Below, piece after piece: positions 28,712 to 42,095 of a stretch of 64,000 nucleotides of DNA (position 1 is its first letter; each line of letters starts with the position of its first letter). The stretch covers positions 62,001 through 126,000 of the forward strand of contig CACKOU010000002.1 of the NCBI GenBank assembly GCA_902601895.1, in the 5' to 3' direction. This DNA is from an uncultured Pelagibacteraceae bacterium (lineage in GTDB: Bacteria; Pseudomonadota; Alphaproteobacteria; Pelagibacterales; Pelagibacteraceae). Made by a program: the position numbers and the translations under genes. Under the pieces are notes generated by a model. That model saw only the letters and a program-made list of their open reading frames with translations, made no database searches and was not told the origin of the DNA.

Positions 28712-30472
28712 ATGACTGTTTATTCTGCACCTGTGAAAGATATGATGTTCTTATTTGAACATCTAAAAGATAATAAAAATTATAACGAAATTGAAAAATA
28801 TAAAGAAGTCACTTCTGATCTCGTAAAAGATATCTTAGAGGAAGCTGCAAAAATTAATGAAGAAATGCTTCTTCCTTTAGCAAAAGCTGGAGACGAAAAT
28901 CCTTGTGTCTATGAAAATGGAGTAGTTAGAACCCCTCCAGGTTATAAAGAGGCATATTCAAAATTTATAGAAGATGGATGGGTATCTTTAACTTGTGATC
29001 CAAAATATGGTGGTCAAGGAATGCCAAAAACTGTAAGTGCTTTTTTTGATGAAATGCTTTCATCATCAAGTTTATCTTTTAAATTATATAGTGAATTAAG
29101 TATAGGTGCATACAATTGTATTTTGAGTCATGCAACTGAAGAAATCAAAAACACATATCTTCCTAAAATTGTTGAGGGTAAATGGAGTGGGACAATGTGT
29201 TTAACAGAGCCTCAATGTGGAACAGATTTAGGATTAATAAAAACAAAGGCAATTAAAAATGAAAATGGTACTTATAATATAAGTGGACAAAAAATATTTA
29301 TTACTTCTGGTGACCACGATTTAACTGAAAATATTATACACCTTGTTTTAGCAAGAACGCAGGACGCACCAAAAGGAACGAAGGGGATAAGTTTATTTTT
29401 AGTACCAAAATATGAAATTAATGATGATGGATCAATTGGTCCAAGAAACGGCGTCAATACTGTTTCAATTGAATCAAAAATGGGTATTAAAGGTTCACCC
29501 GCATGTGTATTAAGTTTTGATGATGCCAAAGGGTATATGATCGGACCAGAGAACAAAGGCTTAAATTCTATGTTTACAATGATGAACTTAGAAAGAATCG
29601 TTGTCGGTATACAAGGATTAGGTCTATCTGAAACAGCTTATCAAACTGCTTTAAGTTATTCTAAAGAGAGAAAACAAGGTAAATCAAATAATAATTCTAA
29701 TGGAGAAACAGATTTAATTATTAAGCACGCAGATATTCGAAGAAGTTTATTAAATATGAAGTCTATAATTGAGGGAGAAAGATCCTTATCTTTTTGGATG
29801 GCTCAGCAGGTAGATGTAAGCTTAAGTCATAGTTCAGAGGAAGTAAAAAAAGATGCATCGGATATTGTAGGTCTTATGACCCCAGTAATTAAGTCATTTT
29901 TTACAGATATGGGTATGGAAATAACCAATGAAGCAATTCAGGTTTTTGGTGGCTATGGTTATACAAAAGACCAAGGGATAGAACAATTATTTAGAGATAA
30001 TAGAATTACACCTATTTACGAAGGAACTAATTCTGTGCAGGCAATTGATTTTGTATTTAGAAAAATTAGTCAGAAAAAAGTTTTTGAAAATTTTATGAAA
30101 TATGTAGATACAGAAATTCAAAATTGTTCAAAAGTAGACAATTTAAATGAACATGTAAAAAAAATATATGAATTAAAAAATATATTGTCAGATTTCACGG
30201 ACTGGATATCTCCTAATGGCAATACGCCAAAAGACGATATAAGCGCATCATGTAACGATTATTTAAGATTTTTTGGTTATTTTTGTCTTTCATTTATATG
30301 GCTAAAAACAATGAGAAAAAGCTATGAAAATTTGGAAAACAATAAAGAGTTTTATGAAGATAAATTAAATACAGGAAATTATTATTTTGACAAAATTTTG
30401 CCTAGAGCTGAGAGCCATTATAAATCTGCTATTTCTGGTAGTAAATATACTATGAGCGCAAAATTTAACTGA
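28712..30472 (+). CDS. dmdC: Acyl-CoA dehydrogenase, probable 3-methylmercaptopropionyl-CoA dehydrogenase
   Basis: 586 aa long-form acyl-CoA dehydrogenase (MCLTEPQCGTDLG, YEGTNSVQAIDFVFRK); adjacent to dmdB-like and dmdA genes. Confidence 0.78.
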   Translation: MTVYSAPVKDMMFLFEHLKDNKNYNEIEKYKEVTSDLVKDILEEAAKINEEMLLPLAKAGDENPCVYENGVVRTPPGYKEAYSKFIEDGWVSLTCDPKYGGQGMPKTVSAFFDEMLSSSSLSFKLYSELSIGAYNCILSHATEEIKNTYLPKIVEGKWSGTMCLTEPQCGTDLGLIKTKAIKNENGTYNISGQKIFITSGDHDLTENIIHLVLARTQDAPKGTKGISLFLVPKYEINDDGSIGPRNGVNTVSIESKMGIKGSPACVLSFDDAKGYMIGPENKGLNSMFTMMNLERIVVGIQGLGLSETAYQTALSYSKERKQGKSNNNSNGETDLIIKHADIRRSLLNMKSIIEGERSLSFWMAQQVDVSLSHSSEEVKKDASDIVGLMTPVIKSFFTDMGMEITNEAIQVFGGYGYTKDQGIEQLFRDNRITPIYEGTNSVQAIDFVFRKISQKKVFENFMKYVDTEIQNCSKVDNLNEHVKKIYELKNILSDFTDWISPNGNTPKDDISASCNDYLRFFGYFCLSFIWLKTMRKSYENLENNKEFYEDKLNTGNYYFDKILPRAESHYKSAISGSKYTMSAKFN

Positions 30473-32100
30473 TGAATAAATATAATCAGAACTTAGATAA
30501 AAATCCTTCAAATTATGTCCCGTTAACACCGCTTAGCTTTCTAGAAAGAGCAAAAGATATTTATCCAAATTATGAGGCTTTAGTATATGAAACAAAATCT
30601 TTCACATGGACTGAAGTATTTAACAGGTGCATCAAATTTGCAAGTGCACTAGAGAAAATTGGTATTGTTGAAGGAGACACAGTCTCAGTTATGACCTTTA
30701 ATACTCCAGAGATTTTTGAAGCACATTATTCTGTTCCTATGACAGGAGCCGTTTTAAATACAATTAATTCAAGACTTGATGCAAAAACTGTTGCTTATAT
30801 TTTAGAACACAGTGAAGCAAAAGTATTAATAATAGATAGACAATTGCATGCAGTTGCAGAAAAGGCTTTATCAACTTTAAAAGAAAAACCAATCATAATT
30901 GATGTTCAAGATGATTTTGCTGACCAATCCTTGTTAAAAAAAATTGGAGATAGAGAATATGAGGAATTTTTAAGCACCGGTGATGAAAATTATATTTGGA
31001 AAAAACCAAAGGATGAATGGCAAGCAATTTCTTTAAGTTATACGTCTGGAACAACCGGAAATCCAAAAGGTGTTGTTTATCATCATAGAGGCTCTTATTT
31101 AATGTCAACAGGTAGTGCTGTTGCTTGGAATATGCCAAATAGATTAAATTTTTTAACAGTTGTACCAATGTTCCACTGTAATGGATGGGGGTACCCGTGG
31201 ACAATACCAATGTTAAATGGAAAGACAGTTTGTTTAAGAGCTATTGATGTAAAAAAAATATTTGAATTAATTGAAAAGCACGATATTACCCATTTTGGAG
31301 GTGCACCTATTGTACTTAATATGATAACAGGTGCATCACAAAATGATATCAAAGAATTAAAAAATAAAGTTTATGTTTTAACAGCTGGAGCACCACCTCC
31401 AAGTATTATTTTCAAAAAAATGAAAGCATTAGGATTTGAGGTAATGCATGTCTATGGTTTAACAGAAACATATGGACATGTTTTACAATGTGCTTGGAAT
31501 GATGAATGGAATGGTTTTGAAGAAGATAAAATTAATGAAATTAAAGCAAGGCAAGGTGTGAGGTTTCCAAACACAGAAGGAGTGGTTGTTTTAGATCCAG
31601 AAACTATGAAACCTGTACCTAAGGATGGAGAAACCATTGGCGAGATAATGATCAAAGGTAATGTTGTTATGAAAGGGTATTTTAAAGACAAAGAGGCCAC
31701 TGAAAAGGCTATGAAAGATGGATGGTTTCACTCTGGTGATTTGGCAGTTATTTATCCAGATGGATACATCAAGGTTAAAGATAGGTCTAAAGATATTATT
31801 ATTTCAGGTGGAGAGAATATTTCTTCTATCGAAATCGAAAACACACTTTCTAAGCACCCAGCTGTTTCAATTGTTGCTGTAGTAGCAAAACCAGATGAGA
31901 AATGGGGAGAAGTTCCATGCGCATTTATAGAGAAAGTGGCAGATAAAGAGACAAATGAAAAAGAATTAATCGATTTTTGTAGAGAAACTCTAGCAGGGTT
32001 CAAAATTCCGAAAAAAATAGACTTCTGTGAACTTCCAAAAACATCAACAGGTAAAATCCAAAAATTTGAATTAAGAAAAAGAGCTAAGGAACTTACTTAG
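30472..32100 (+). CDS. dmdB: Acyl-CoA synthetase, probable 3-methylmercaptopropionyl-CoA ligase
   Basis: 542 aa; YTSGTTGNPKGVVYHHRG, GWFHSGDLAVIYPDGYIKVKDRSKDIIISGGENISS; located between dmdC-like and dmdA. Confidence 0.78.
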   Translation: MNKYNQNLDKNPSNYVPLTPLSFLERAKDIYPNYEALVYETKSFTWTEVFNRCIKFASALEKIGIVEGDTVSVMTFNTPEIFEAHYSVPMTGAVLNTINSRLDAKTVAYILEHSEAKVLIIDRQLHAVAEKALSTLKEKPIIIDVQDDFADQSLLKKIGDREYEEFLSTGDENYIWKKPKDEWQAISLSYTSGTTGNPKGVVYHHRGSYLMSTGSAVAWNMPNRLNFLTVVPMFHCNGWGYPWTIPMLNGKTVCLRAIDVKKIFELIEKHDITHFGGAPIVLNMITGASQNDIKELKNKVYVLTAGAPPPSIIFKKMKALGFEVMHVYGLTETYGHVLQCAWNDEWNGFEEDKINEIKARQGVRFPNTEGVVVLDPETMKPVPKDGETIGEIMIKGNVVMKGYFKDKEATEKAMKDGWFHSGDLAVIYPDGYIKVKDRSKDIIISGGENISSIEIENTLSKHPAVSIVAVVAKPDEKWGEVPCAFIEKVADKETNEKELIDFCRETLAGFKIPKKIDFCELPKTSTGKIQKFELRKRAKELT

Positions 32101-32165
32101 ATTTCTTTCAAATAAACAACTTACTTTCTTTACAAATAGATAAAAAGATGACACTAAGCTAAAAA

Positions 32166-33275
32166 ATGAAAAACTTTTCTATTGCAAAATCAAGAAGACT
32201 TAGAGGTACGCCTTATACATCAAGAATTGAAAAACAAGGTGTTACAGCTTACACAATATACAATCATATGTTGCTTCCTGCTGCATTTGGTTCTTTAGAA
32301 GACTCATATCATCATTTAAAAGAGCATGTTCAAGTTTGGGATGTGGCTGCTGAAAGACAAGTAGAGATTACTGGAAAAGATGCTGCAAAATTGGTTCAAC
32401 TTATGACTTGTAGAGATCTTTCGAATTCAAAAGATGGAAGATGTTATTATTGTCCAATAATAGATGATAATGCTGGATTAATTAATGATCCAGTTGTTCT
32501 AAGATTTAATGAGAATAAATGGTGGGTTTCAATTGCAGATACAGATGTAATCTTATTTGCTAAAGGATTGGCAATTGGAAATAAATTTGATGTAAATATT
32601 ATCGAACCCGAAGTTGATATTATGGCTGTGCAAGGGCCTAAATCATTTAAATTAATGGAAAAAGTTTTTGGTGAAAAAATAATAAATTTAAAATTTTTTG
32701 GTTTTGATTATTTTGATTTTGCTGGAGCCAAACATTTAATTGCTCAATCAGGATGGTCTAAACAAGGTGGATATGAAATTTATGTAGAGAATAATGAGGT
32801 GGGTTTAAAACTATACGATCATTTATTTGAAATCGGAGATGAGTTTAATATTAGAGCAGGATGTCCTAATTTAATTGAACGTATCGAAAGTGGATTACTT
32901 TCTCAAGGAAACGATATGGACAATGGAGACAACCCATACGAATGTGGCTTTGATAAATATATTAATATTGATAGTGATGTTGAATTTTTAGGAAAAGAGA
33001 AATTAAAAAAAATAAAGTCTGAAGGAATTAAAAGAAAACTAATGGGTGTTAAAATTGATACCGATAAAATAAGCGTAACTGGTTCAATGAATTTAACAGA
33101 TGAAAAAAATAATATAATCGGAGAACTAAGATCAGGTTGTTACAATCCAACTTTTAAACAGGTAATTGGTATAGCTATGATAAAAAAACCATATTTTGAA
33201 GCAAAGCAAACATTCAAAATTGATATAAATGGTAATAGTTTTAACGGAACAGTTTGCGATTTACCTTTCATTTAG
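32166..33275 (+). CDS. dmdA: Dimethylsulfoniopropionate demethylase (GcvT-like aminomethyltransferase family)
   Basis: 369 aa; [67 protein letters not shown] closely resembles SAR11 DmdA as remembered. Confidence 0.88.
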   Translation: MKNFSIAKSRRLRGTPYTSRIEKQGVTAYTIYNHMLLPAAFGSLEDSYHHLKEHVQVWDVAAERQVEITGKDAAKLVQLMTCRDLSNSKDGRCYYCPIIDDNAGLINDPVVLRFNENKWWVSIADTDVILFAKGLAIGNKFDVNIIEPEVDIMAVQGPKSFKLMEKVFGEKIINLKFFGFDYFDFAGAKHLIAQSGWSKQGGYEIYVENNEVGLKLYDHLFEIGDEFNIRAGCPNLIERIESGLLSQGNDMDNGDNPYECGFDKYINIDSDVEFLGKEKLKKIKSEGIKRKLMGVKIDTDKISVTGSMNLTDEKNNIIGELRSGCYNPTFKQVIGIAMIKKPYFEAKQTFKIDINGNSFNGTVCDLPFI

Positions 33276-33289
33276 TATAAATCTTTAAA

Positions 33290-34300
33290 ATGACTAATAT
33301 AGCTATCATCGGTGCAACCGGTAATGTTGGAAGAAAGACTCTAGAAGTTATAGAAAAAAAAGATATTAAATTTGATAACCTTTTTTTAGTTGCCTCTTCT
33401 AATAGTGCTGGAAAAAAAATAAGTTTTAAAGGCAAAGATTACGAAGTCCATGATCTTGAAAAATATGATTTTTCAAATGCGAATATAACTTTTTTTGCAG
33501 CAGGTGGTAAAATTGCAGAACAATATGCAGAAAGTGCAGCAAAATTTACAACTGTAATTGATAATTCCAGTTTTTTTAGAATGGACCCCGATGTTCCACT
33601 TATTGTGCCTCAAGTGAATGCAGAAAAAATTAATGAAATGAAAAAAAATATTGTGGCAAATCCTAACTGCTCAACAGCTCAGTTAGTATTAGCTCTTAAA
33701 CCATTACATGATTTATATAAAATAAAAAGGGTAATAGTTTCTACCTATCAATCTGTTTCTGGAGGCGGAAAAGCACCTATGGATGAATTGATTGAACAAA
33801 CTAAATCTTATCTTGATGGAAATCCTGTTCAATCTAAAAATTTTACTAAACAAATAGCATTCAATATAATTCCTCACATTGATGTTTTTTCGGATGATGG
33901 ATACACAAAAGAAGAATTGAAAATGACTAATGAAACAAAAAAAATACTTGATAATAATATAGAGTTAACAGCTACGTGCGTTAGAATTCCTGTTCTTGTA
34001 TCACATTCAGAGTCAGTAAATATAGAGTTCGAAAATCCTTACTCTCTTGATCAAATCAGAGAAGCATTAAATAACGCTGATGGTTGTAGAGTTATAGATA
34101 AAAGAGAAAATGGAGGATATAGCACACCAATAGAAGCAACTGGTAGTGATGAAACATTTATCTCCAGAATTAGAGATGATAAGACAAAAGAGAACTCAAT
34201 TAATTTGTGGATAGTTTCAGATAACCTATTAAGAGGAGCCGCATTGAATTCTGTTGAAATTGCAGAAACAATAATGAAAGCAAATCAAAATGGAAAATAA
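33290..34300 (+). CDS. asd: Aspartate-semialdehyde dehydrogenase
   Basis: 336 aa; GATGNVGRKTLEVIE, catalytic NPNCSTAQLV. Confidence 0.95.
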   Translation: MTNIAIIGATGNVGRKTLEVIEKKDIKFDNLFLVASSNSAGKKISFKGKDYEVHDLEKYDFSNANITFFAAGGKIAEQYAESAAKFTTVIDNSSFFRMDPDVPLIVPQVNAEKINEMKKNIVANPNCSTAQLVLALKPLHDLYKIKRVIVSTYQSVSGGGKAPMDELIEQTKSYLDGNPVQSKNFTKQIAFNIIPHIDVFSDDGYTKEELKMTNETKKILDNNIELTATCVRIPVLVSHSESVNIEFENPYSLDQIREALNNADGCRVIDKRENGGYSTPIEATGSDETFISRIRDDKTKENSINLWIVSDNLLRGAALNSVEIAETIMKANQNGK

Positions 34301-34670
34301 TCCTTTATCTCCTCACATTCAAATTTATAGATGGCATATTTCATCTTTAGTTTCAATATCTCATAGAATTACTGGAATAATAAATATATTAGCAATAACT
34401 TTAATTTGTATTTTTTTTATATTTTTTTCATTTAGTGAAGAAAGTTATGAATTTATAAAGTTATTCCTCCAATCTATTATTGGAAAATTTTTTATATTGG
34501 GTATTACATGGTCTTTTAGTTTCCAAATCTTGAGTGAGATAAGACATTTAATCATGGATTTTGGTTATGGATTTGAATTAAAAACTACGAAAATTACAGG
34601 GTTAATTGTAATATTTGGATCTTTTATATTAACCGTTTCAATTTATTTAATTGGACGAAATTTATTGTAA
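34290..34670 (+). CDS. sdhC: Succinate dehydrogenase cytochrome b556 subunit
   Basis: 126 aa; PLSPHIQIYRWHISSLVSISHRITGI, HLIMDFGYG; upstream of sdhDAB. Confidence 0.93.
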   Translation: MENNPLSPHIQIYRWHISSLVSISHRITGIINILAITLICIFFIFFSFSEESYEFIKLFLQSIIGKFFILGITWSFSFQILSEIRHLIMDFGYGFELKTTKITGLIVIFGSFILTVSIYLIGRNLL

Positions 34671-34999
34671 TGAGAGCAGTAACAAAAAAATGGGTATTTT
34701 TAAAGGTGAGTTCTCTCATATTAGTACCTTTGATGTTATGGTTTGCTTTAAATTTGGTTAGTATTTATGATAAAAGTTACTTAGAGATATTAACTTTTCT
34801 AACTTCTCAACCTTCAAAGTTTATATTTAGTCTATTTCTTATTTTTGCTTACTTTTTCTCAGCATTAAGCATAAGTGAGGTTTTTGAAGACTATATTAAA
34901 GACGAAAAAATCAAAAATGCCGCAAACAAAGCTTTAAATTTTTTTGCTATAACAATTCCTTTAATTACAATATTTGCGGTATTTAAACTAACTATATGA
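34670..34999 (+). CDS. sdhD: Succinate dehydrogenase membrane anchor subunit
   Basis: 109 aa, 3 TM segments, between sdhC and sdhA. Confidence 0.88.
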   Translation: MRAVTKKWVFLKVSSLILVPLMLWFALNLVSIYDKSYLEILTFLTSQPSKFIFSLFLIFAYFFSALSISEVFEDYIKDEKIKNAANKALNFFAITIPLITIFAVFKLTI

Positions 35000-36771
35000 A
35001 ATCTTATAATATTATAGATCATGAATACGATGTCGTTGTCCTTGGTGCTGGAGGTTCTGGCCTAAGAGCTGCGGTTGGCTTAAGTGAAGCTGGACTAAAA
35101 ACTGCATGTATTTCTAAAGTCTTTCCAACCAGAAGTCATACATCAGCTGCCCAAGGTGGAATTTCAGCAGCCCTTGGAAACATGGGAGAAGACGATTGGC
35201 GTTGGCATATGTACGATACTGTAAAAGGAGCAGATTGGTTAGGCGATCAAGATAGTATTGAATATTTGTGTAAGGAAGCTCCAAAAGCAGTACTAGAATT
35301 AGAAAAGTATGGTGTTCCTTTTAGTAGAACAGAAGATGGAAAAATTTATCAAAGACCATTTGGAGGAATGACAAAAAATTATGGAAATGGAATTGTACAA
35401 AGAACTTGTGCTGCAGCAGACAGAACTGGTCATGCAATCCTCCATACATTGTATGGTCAAGCACTTAAACATAATACAGAATTTTTTATTGAATATTTTG
35501 CATTAGACTTAATTATGAAAGATGGACAATGCAAAGGTTTAATTGCTTGGAATTTAAATGATGGAACAATTCATCGTTTTAGATCTCACATAACAATTAT
35601 AGCCACAGGGGGATATGGGAAGGTGTATTACTCAGCAACATCTGCACATACTTGTACTGGTGATGGTAATGCAATGGTATTAAGAGCAGGATTACCTCTT
35701 CAAGATATGGAGTTTGTACAATTTCACCCAACAGGAATATATGGACACGGAACACTTATTTCTGAAGGTGTAAGAGGTGAAGGTGGATATTTGGTAAACT
35801 CTAAAGGTGAAAGATTTATGGAGAGATATGCTCCCAACGCTAAAGATCTTGCATCAAGAGATGTAGTTAGCAGGTCAATGTCTATTGAAATCAATGAGGG
35901 AAGAGGTGTTGGTAAAGATCAAGACCATGTTCATTTATATTTAAGTCATTTAGATAAAAAAGTTATTGAAGATAGATTGCCAGGCATTACTGAGGCAGCA
36001 AGATTATTTGCAAATGTAGATGTAACCAAAGAACCGATACCAGTTGTTCCAACAGTTCATTATAATATGGGTGGTATACCAACAAATTATAAAGCTGAAG
36101 TTTTAACAGTAAACGGATCTCAAAAAACAGTCCCAGGTTTGATGGCGATTGGTGAGGCCGCGTGCGTATCTGTGCATGGAGCAAATAGATTAGGTTCAAA
36201 TTCACTTATTGACTTGGTTGTTTTTGGAAGAGCAGCAGCAAAGAGAGCAGCGGAATTGGTAAAACCTGGAACGCCTCACGAAGAAGTTAGTGAAAGCGAA
36301 ACTGAAAAATGTCTAAATAGATTTGATAAACTAAGGTATGCAGAGGGAGATAATGGAACTGCTGAACTTAGACTGGCGATGCAAAAAACAATGCAGTCTA
36401 AATGTGCTGTATTTAGAACTGAAAAGAATCTTAAAGAGGGTGTAGATGAGATCAGAAAAACATATGACGGCATGGAATCGATTTCTGTTAAAGATAAATC
36501 GTTGGTATTCAATACTGATTTAGTTGAGACTTTAGAATTTGATAATTTAATTAGACAAGCGATAACAACTGTAGATTCTGCATATCACAGAAAAGAAAGC
36601 AGAGGAGCTCATGCTCGTGAAGATTATCCGAAAAGAAATGATGAAAAATTTATGAAACATACATTATCTTGGTGTGATGGAAAAAATACAAAAATTGAAT
36701 ACAGAGATGTACATACTTCAACATTAACAAATGAAGTCCAATATTTTCCTCCACAAGAAAGAGTGTATTAA
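34996..36771 (+). CDS. sdhA: Succinate dehydrogenase flavoprotein subunit
   Basis: 591 aa; FAD motif [17 protein letters not shown], flavinylation motif [17 protein letters not shown]. Confidence 0.97.
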   Translation: MKSYNIIDHEYDVVVLGAGGSGLRAAVGLSEAGLKTACISKVFPTRSHTSAAQGGISAALGNMGEDDWRWHMYDTVKGADWLGDQDSIEYLCKEAPKAVLELEKYGVPFSRTEDGKIYQRPFGGMTKNYGNGIVQRTCAAADRTGHAILHTLYGQALKHNTEFFIEYFALDLIMKDGQCKGLIAWNLNDGTIHRFRSHITIIATGGYGKVYYSATSAHTCTGDGNAMVLRAGLPLQDMEFVQFHPTGIYGHGTLISEGVRGEGGYLVNSKGERFMERYAPNAKDLASRDVVSRSMSIEINEGRGVGKDQDHVHLYLSHLDKKVIEDRLPGITEAARLFANVDVTKEPIPVVPTVHYNMGGIPTNYKAEVLTVNGSQKTVPGLMAIGEAACVSVHGANRLGSNSLIDLVVFGRAAAKRAAELVKPGTPHEEVSESETEKCLNRFDKLRYAEGDNGTAELRLAMQKTMQSKCAVFRTEKNLKEGVDEIRKTYDGMESISVKDKSLVFNTDLVETLEFDNLIRQAITTVDSAYHRKESRGAHAREDYPKRNDEKFMKHTLSWCDGKNTKIEYRDVHTSTLTNEVQYFPPQERVY

Positions 36772-37544
36772 TGGTTCAATTAAATTTACCGCAAAACTCA
36801 AAAGTTAATAAAGGTAAATATTTTAAAGACAAAACCGGTTCAAAGAATATCAGAAAAGTAAATGTTTATAGATGGGATCCATCCACTGGAGAGAACCCAA
36901 GAATAGACACATATGAAGTAGATATGGATAATTGTCCATCTAAAGTTTTAGACATACTAAATAAAATTAAAAACGAAATTGATCCAACACTTGCATATAG
37001 AAGATCTTGTGCGCATGGAGTTTGTGGTTCTTGTGCAATGAATATGGGTGGAAAAAATGGTCTTGCGTGTACTAAGCCACATGCAGAAATTAAGGGAGAT
37101 ATAGATATATACCCTTTGCCTCACTTAAAAGTAAAAAAAGATCTAATAGGAGACTTAAGTGGATTATATAAACAATACCAATCCATTGAACCTTGGTTAA
37201 AAAATAATTCAAAAAGTGAAACAACAGAAATTCATCAATCTCCAGAAGATAGAGCTAAACTTGATGGAGCTTATGAATGTATAATGTGTGCTTGTTGTTC
37301 TACTTCATGTCCTAGTTATTGGTGGAATGGCGATAAGTATTTAGGTCCTGCAGTTTTATTACAAGCTTATAGATGGATAATGGACAGCAGAGACGAAGAT
37401 AGAAAGGAAAGACTTCAAAAGGTTGCAGATGAACTTAAGCTTTATAGATGCCATACGATTTTGAACTGTACTAACGCATGTCCAAAAGGATTAAATCCAG
37501 CAAAAGCTATTGCTGAGATAAAGAAAATGCTTGCAACCACATAA
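36771..37544 (+). CDS. sdhB: Succinate dehydrogenase iron-sulfur subunit
   Basis: 257 aa; [47 protein letters not shown]. Confidence 0.97.
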   Translation: MVQLNLPQNSKVNKGKYFKDKTGSKNIRKVNVYRWDPSTGENPRIDTYEVDMDNCPSKVLDILNKIKNEIDPTLAYRRSCAHGVCGSCAMNMGGKNGLACTKPHAEIKGDIDIYPLPHLKVKKDLIGDLSGLYKQYQSIEPWLKNNSKSETTEIHQSPEDRAKLDGAYECIMCACCSTSCPSYWWNGDKYLGPAVLLQAYRWIMDSRDEDRKERLQKVADELKLYRCHTILNCTNACPKGLNPAKAIAEIKKMLATT

Positions 37545-37564
37545 TTACTTATTTAAATACATTC

Positions 37565-40025
<2,461 letters not shown>

Positions 40026-40028
40026 TTA

Positions 40029-41189
40029 ATGAATATTCACGAACACCAAGCAAAGAACATACTTAGAAAATATGGAGCTAAAGTTCCGGATGGAGTTTAT
40101 GCTCTTGAGGTAAATGAATTATTGGAAAAAGCCAAAAATCTTAAAACTGATAAATATGTGTTGAAAGCACAAATTCATGCTGGAGGCAGAGGTAAAGCTG
40201 GCGGAGTTAAAATAGTAAATGATTTAAAAAGTCTTGAAACAGAAGCAAAATCCTTGCTTGGAAAAAAATTAATCACTCATCAGACAGGACCTAGTGGAAG
40301 AATTGTTAAAAGATTATATGTCGAAGTTTCATCTAACATTGATAAAGAATTTTATTTGTCTTGCGTTGTAGATCGTGCGAGCTCAAAGATAGCTTTTATC
40401 TCAAGTGATCAAGGGGGTATGGATATAGAGGAAGTCGCAATCAAATCTCCTGAGAAAATTTTAACAACAAAAGTAGATTTAGATAACGAAATATCTGATG
40501 AAAATTGTGATAAAATAATAAGTATTTTTAATCTAGATGAAGAGACAAAAGAACAAGGAATTAGTCTAATCAAGTCCATATACAAATTATTTATAGAAAC
40601 GGATGCTAATCTAATTGAAATTAATCCTTTAATTTTAACAAAAGAAAAAGAGTTGATTTGTTTAGATGCAAAAATGAATTTTGATGGAAATGCTTTATTT
40701 AGACATCCAGAGCTAATTGAGTTGAGAGACCTCAATGAAGAAGAAGAAACAGAGATAGAAGCTAGCAAGCATGATTTAGCATATATTAAACTTGATGGAA
40801 CGATTGGATGTATGGTTAATGGAGCTGGGCTTGCAATGGCAACTATGGACATAATAAAATTATTTGGAAAGGAACCAGCAAATTTTTTAGATGTTGGTGG
40901 TGGGGCTTCAAAAGAAAAAGTGGCAGCTGCTTTTAAAATAATTTTATCAGATAAAAATGTTAAAGGAATATTGATTAATATTTTTGGTGGAATAATGAGA
41001 TGTGATGTTCTTGCCCAAGGTGTTGTGGATGCTGCAAAAGAAATAAAAATGAATGTTCCTTTAGTTGTAAGATTGGCCGGAACAAATTTTGAAGAGGGAA
41101 AAAAAATACTTGATAATTCAGGTCTCGAGTTAATTTCTGCTTCTGATTTATCAGATGCTGCTAAAAAAATTGTAGAGGCTATTAAATAA
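40029..41189 (+). CDS. sucC: Succinate-CoA ligase (ADP-forming) beta subunit
   Basis: 386 aa; [30 protein letters not shown]. Confidence 0.97.
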   Translation: MNIHEHQAKNILRKYGAKVPDGVYALEVNELLEKAKNLKTDKYVLKAQIHAGGRGKAGGVKIVNDLKSLETEAKSLLGKKLITHQTGPSGRIVKRLYVEVSSNIDKEFYLSCVVDRASSKIAFISSDQGGMDIEEVAIKSPEKILTTKVDLDNEISDENCDKIISIFNLDEETKEQGISLIKSIYKLFIETDANLIEINPLILTKEKELICLDAKMNFDGNALFRHPELIELRDLNEEEETEIEASKHDLAYIKLDGTIGCMVNGAGLAMATMDIIKLFGKEPANFLDVGGGASKEKVAAAFKIILSDKNVKGILINIFGGIMRCDVLAQGVVDAAKEIKMNVPLVVRLAGTNFEEGKKILDNSGLELISASDLSDAAKKIVEAIK

Positions 41190-42065
41190 ATGTCAGTTTT
41201 AGTTAATAAAAACACAAAGTTAATTTGCCAAGGTTTTACGGGTAGTCACGGAACTTTTCATTCAGAGCAAGCAATTAAGTATGGAACAAATTTAGTCGGA
41301 GGAGTTACACCAAAAAAAGGTGGTCAAACTCATCTAGATAGACCAGTATTTAATACAGTAAAGGAAGCAGTCGATAAAACTGGTGCCAACGCAACCATGA
41401 TTTATGTTCCTGCTAAGTTTGCATCCGCAGCAATCATAGAGGCCATTGAAGCTAACTTAGAATTAATCGTTTGTATCACTGAGGGTATACCAGTTCTTGA
41501 TATGATTAAGGTCAAAAAAAAGTTACTTAATTCAAAATCAAGATTAATCGGTCCTAATTGTCCTGGGATAATCACCCCCGATGAATGTAAGATCGGAATA
41601 ATGCCAGGCAATATCCATAAAAAAGGTTCTGTAGGTATTGTATCAAGATCTGGAACTTTGACTTACGAGGCTGTCGCACAAACTACAGAGAATGATTTGG
41701 GCCAATCAACATGTATAGGAATAGGTGGTGATCCAATAAATGGCACAAATTTTATTGATTGCTTAGATTTATTTTTAAAAGATGAGGAAACTAAATCAAT
41801 TTTGATGATTGGTGAAATAGGTGGATCAGCTGAAGAAGAAGCAGCTGAATTTGTAAAAAATCATGACATAAAAAAACCCATGGTTGGTTTTATTGCAGGA
41901 GTTACAGCACCACCGGGTAGAAGAATGGGACATGCAGGGGCCATAATATCAGGTGGCAAAGGCGGGGCTAAAGATAAGATCAAAAAAATGGAAGATTGTG
42001 GCATAGAAGTAGCCACATCACCTTCAGAAATTGGAAAAACATTGTTAAATAAATTGTCCAATTGA
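41190..42065 (+). CDS. sucD: Succinate-CoA ligase alpha subunit
   Basis: 291 aa; [50 protein letters not shown]. Confidence 0.97.
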   Translation: MSVLVNKNTKLICQGFTGSHGTFHSEQAIKYGTNLVGGVTPKKGGQTHLDRPVFNTVKEAVDKTGANATMIYVPAKFASAAIIEAIEANLELIVCITEGIPVLDMIKVKKKLLNSKSRLIGPNCPGIITPDECKIGIMPGNIHKKGSVGIVSRSGTLTYEAVAQTTENDLGQSTCIGIGGDPINGTNFIDCLDLFLKDEETKSILMIGEIGGSAEEEAAEFVKNHDIKKPMVGFIAGVTAPPGRRMGHAGAIISGGKGGAKDKIKKMEDCGIEVATSPSEIGKTLLNKLSN

Positions 42066-42095
42066 AAACAAAATTTAGTATTATAATAAAATAAA

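Noticed and set aside
40409-41215. 268-aa minus-strand ORF opposite sucC
   Set aside because: Long but antisense to strongly conserved sucC; low-complexity Ser/Ile-rich translation typical of shadow frames in AT-rich genes.
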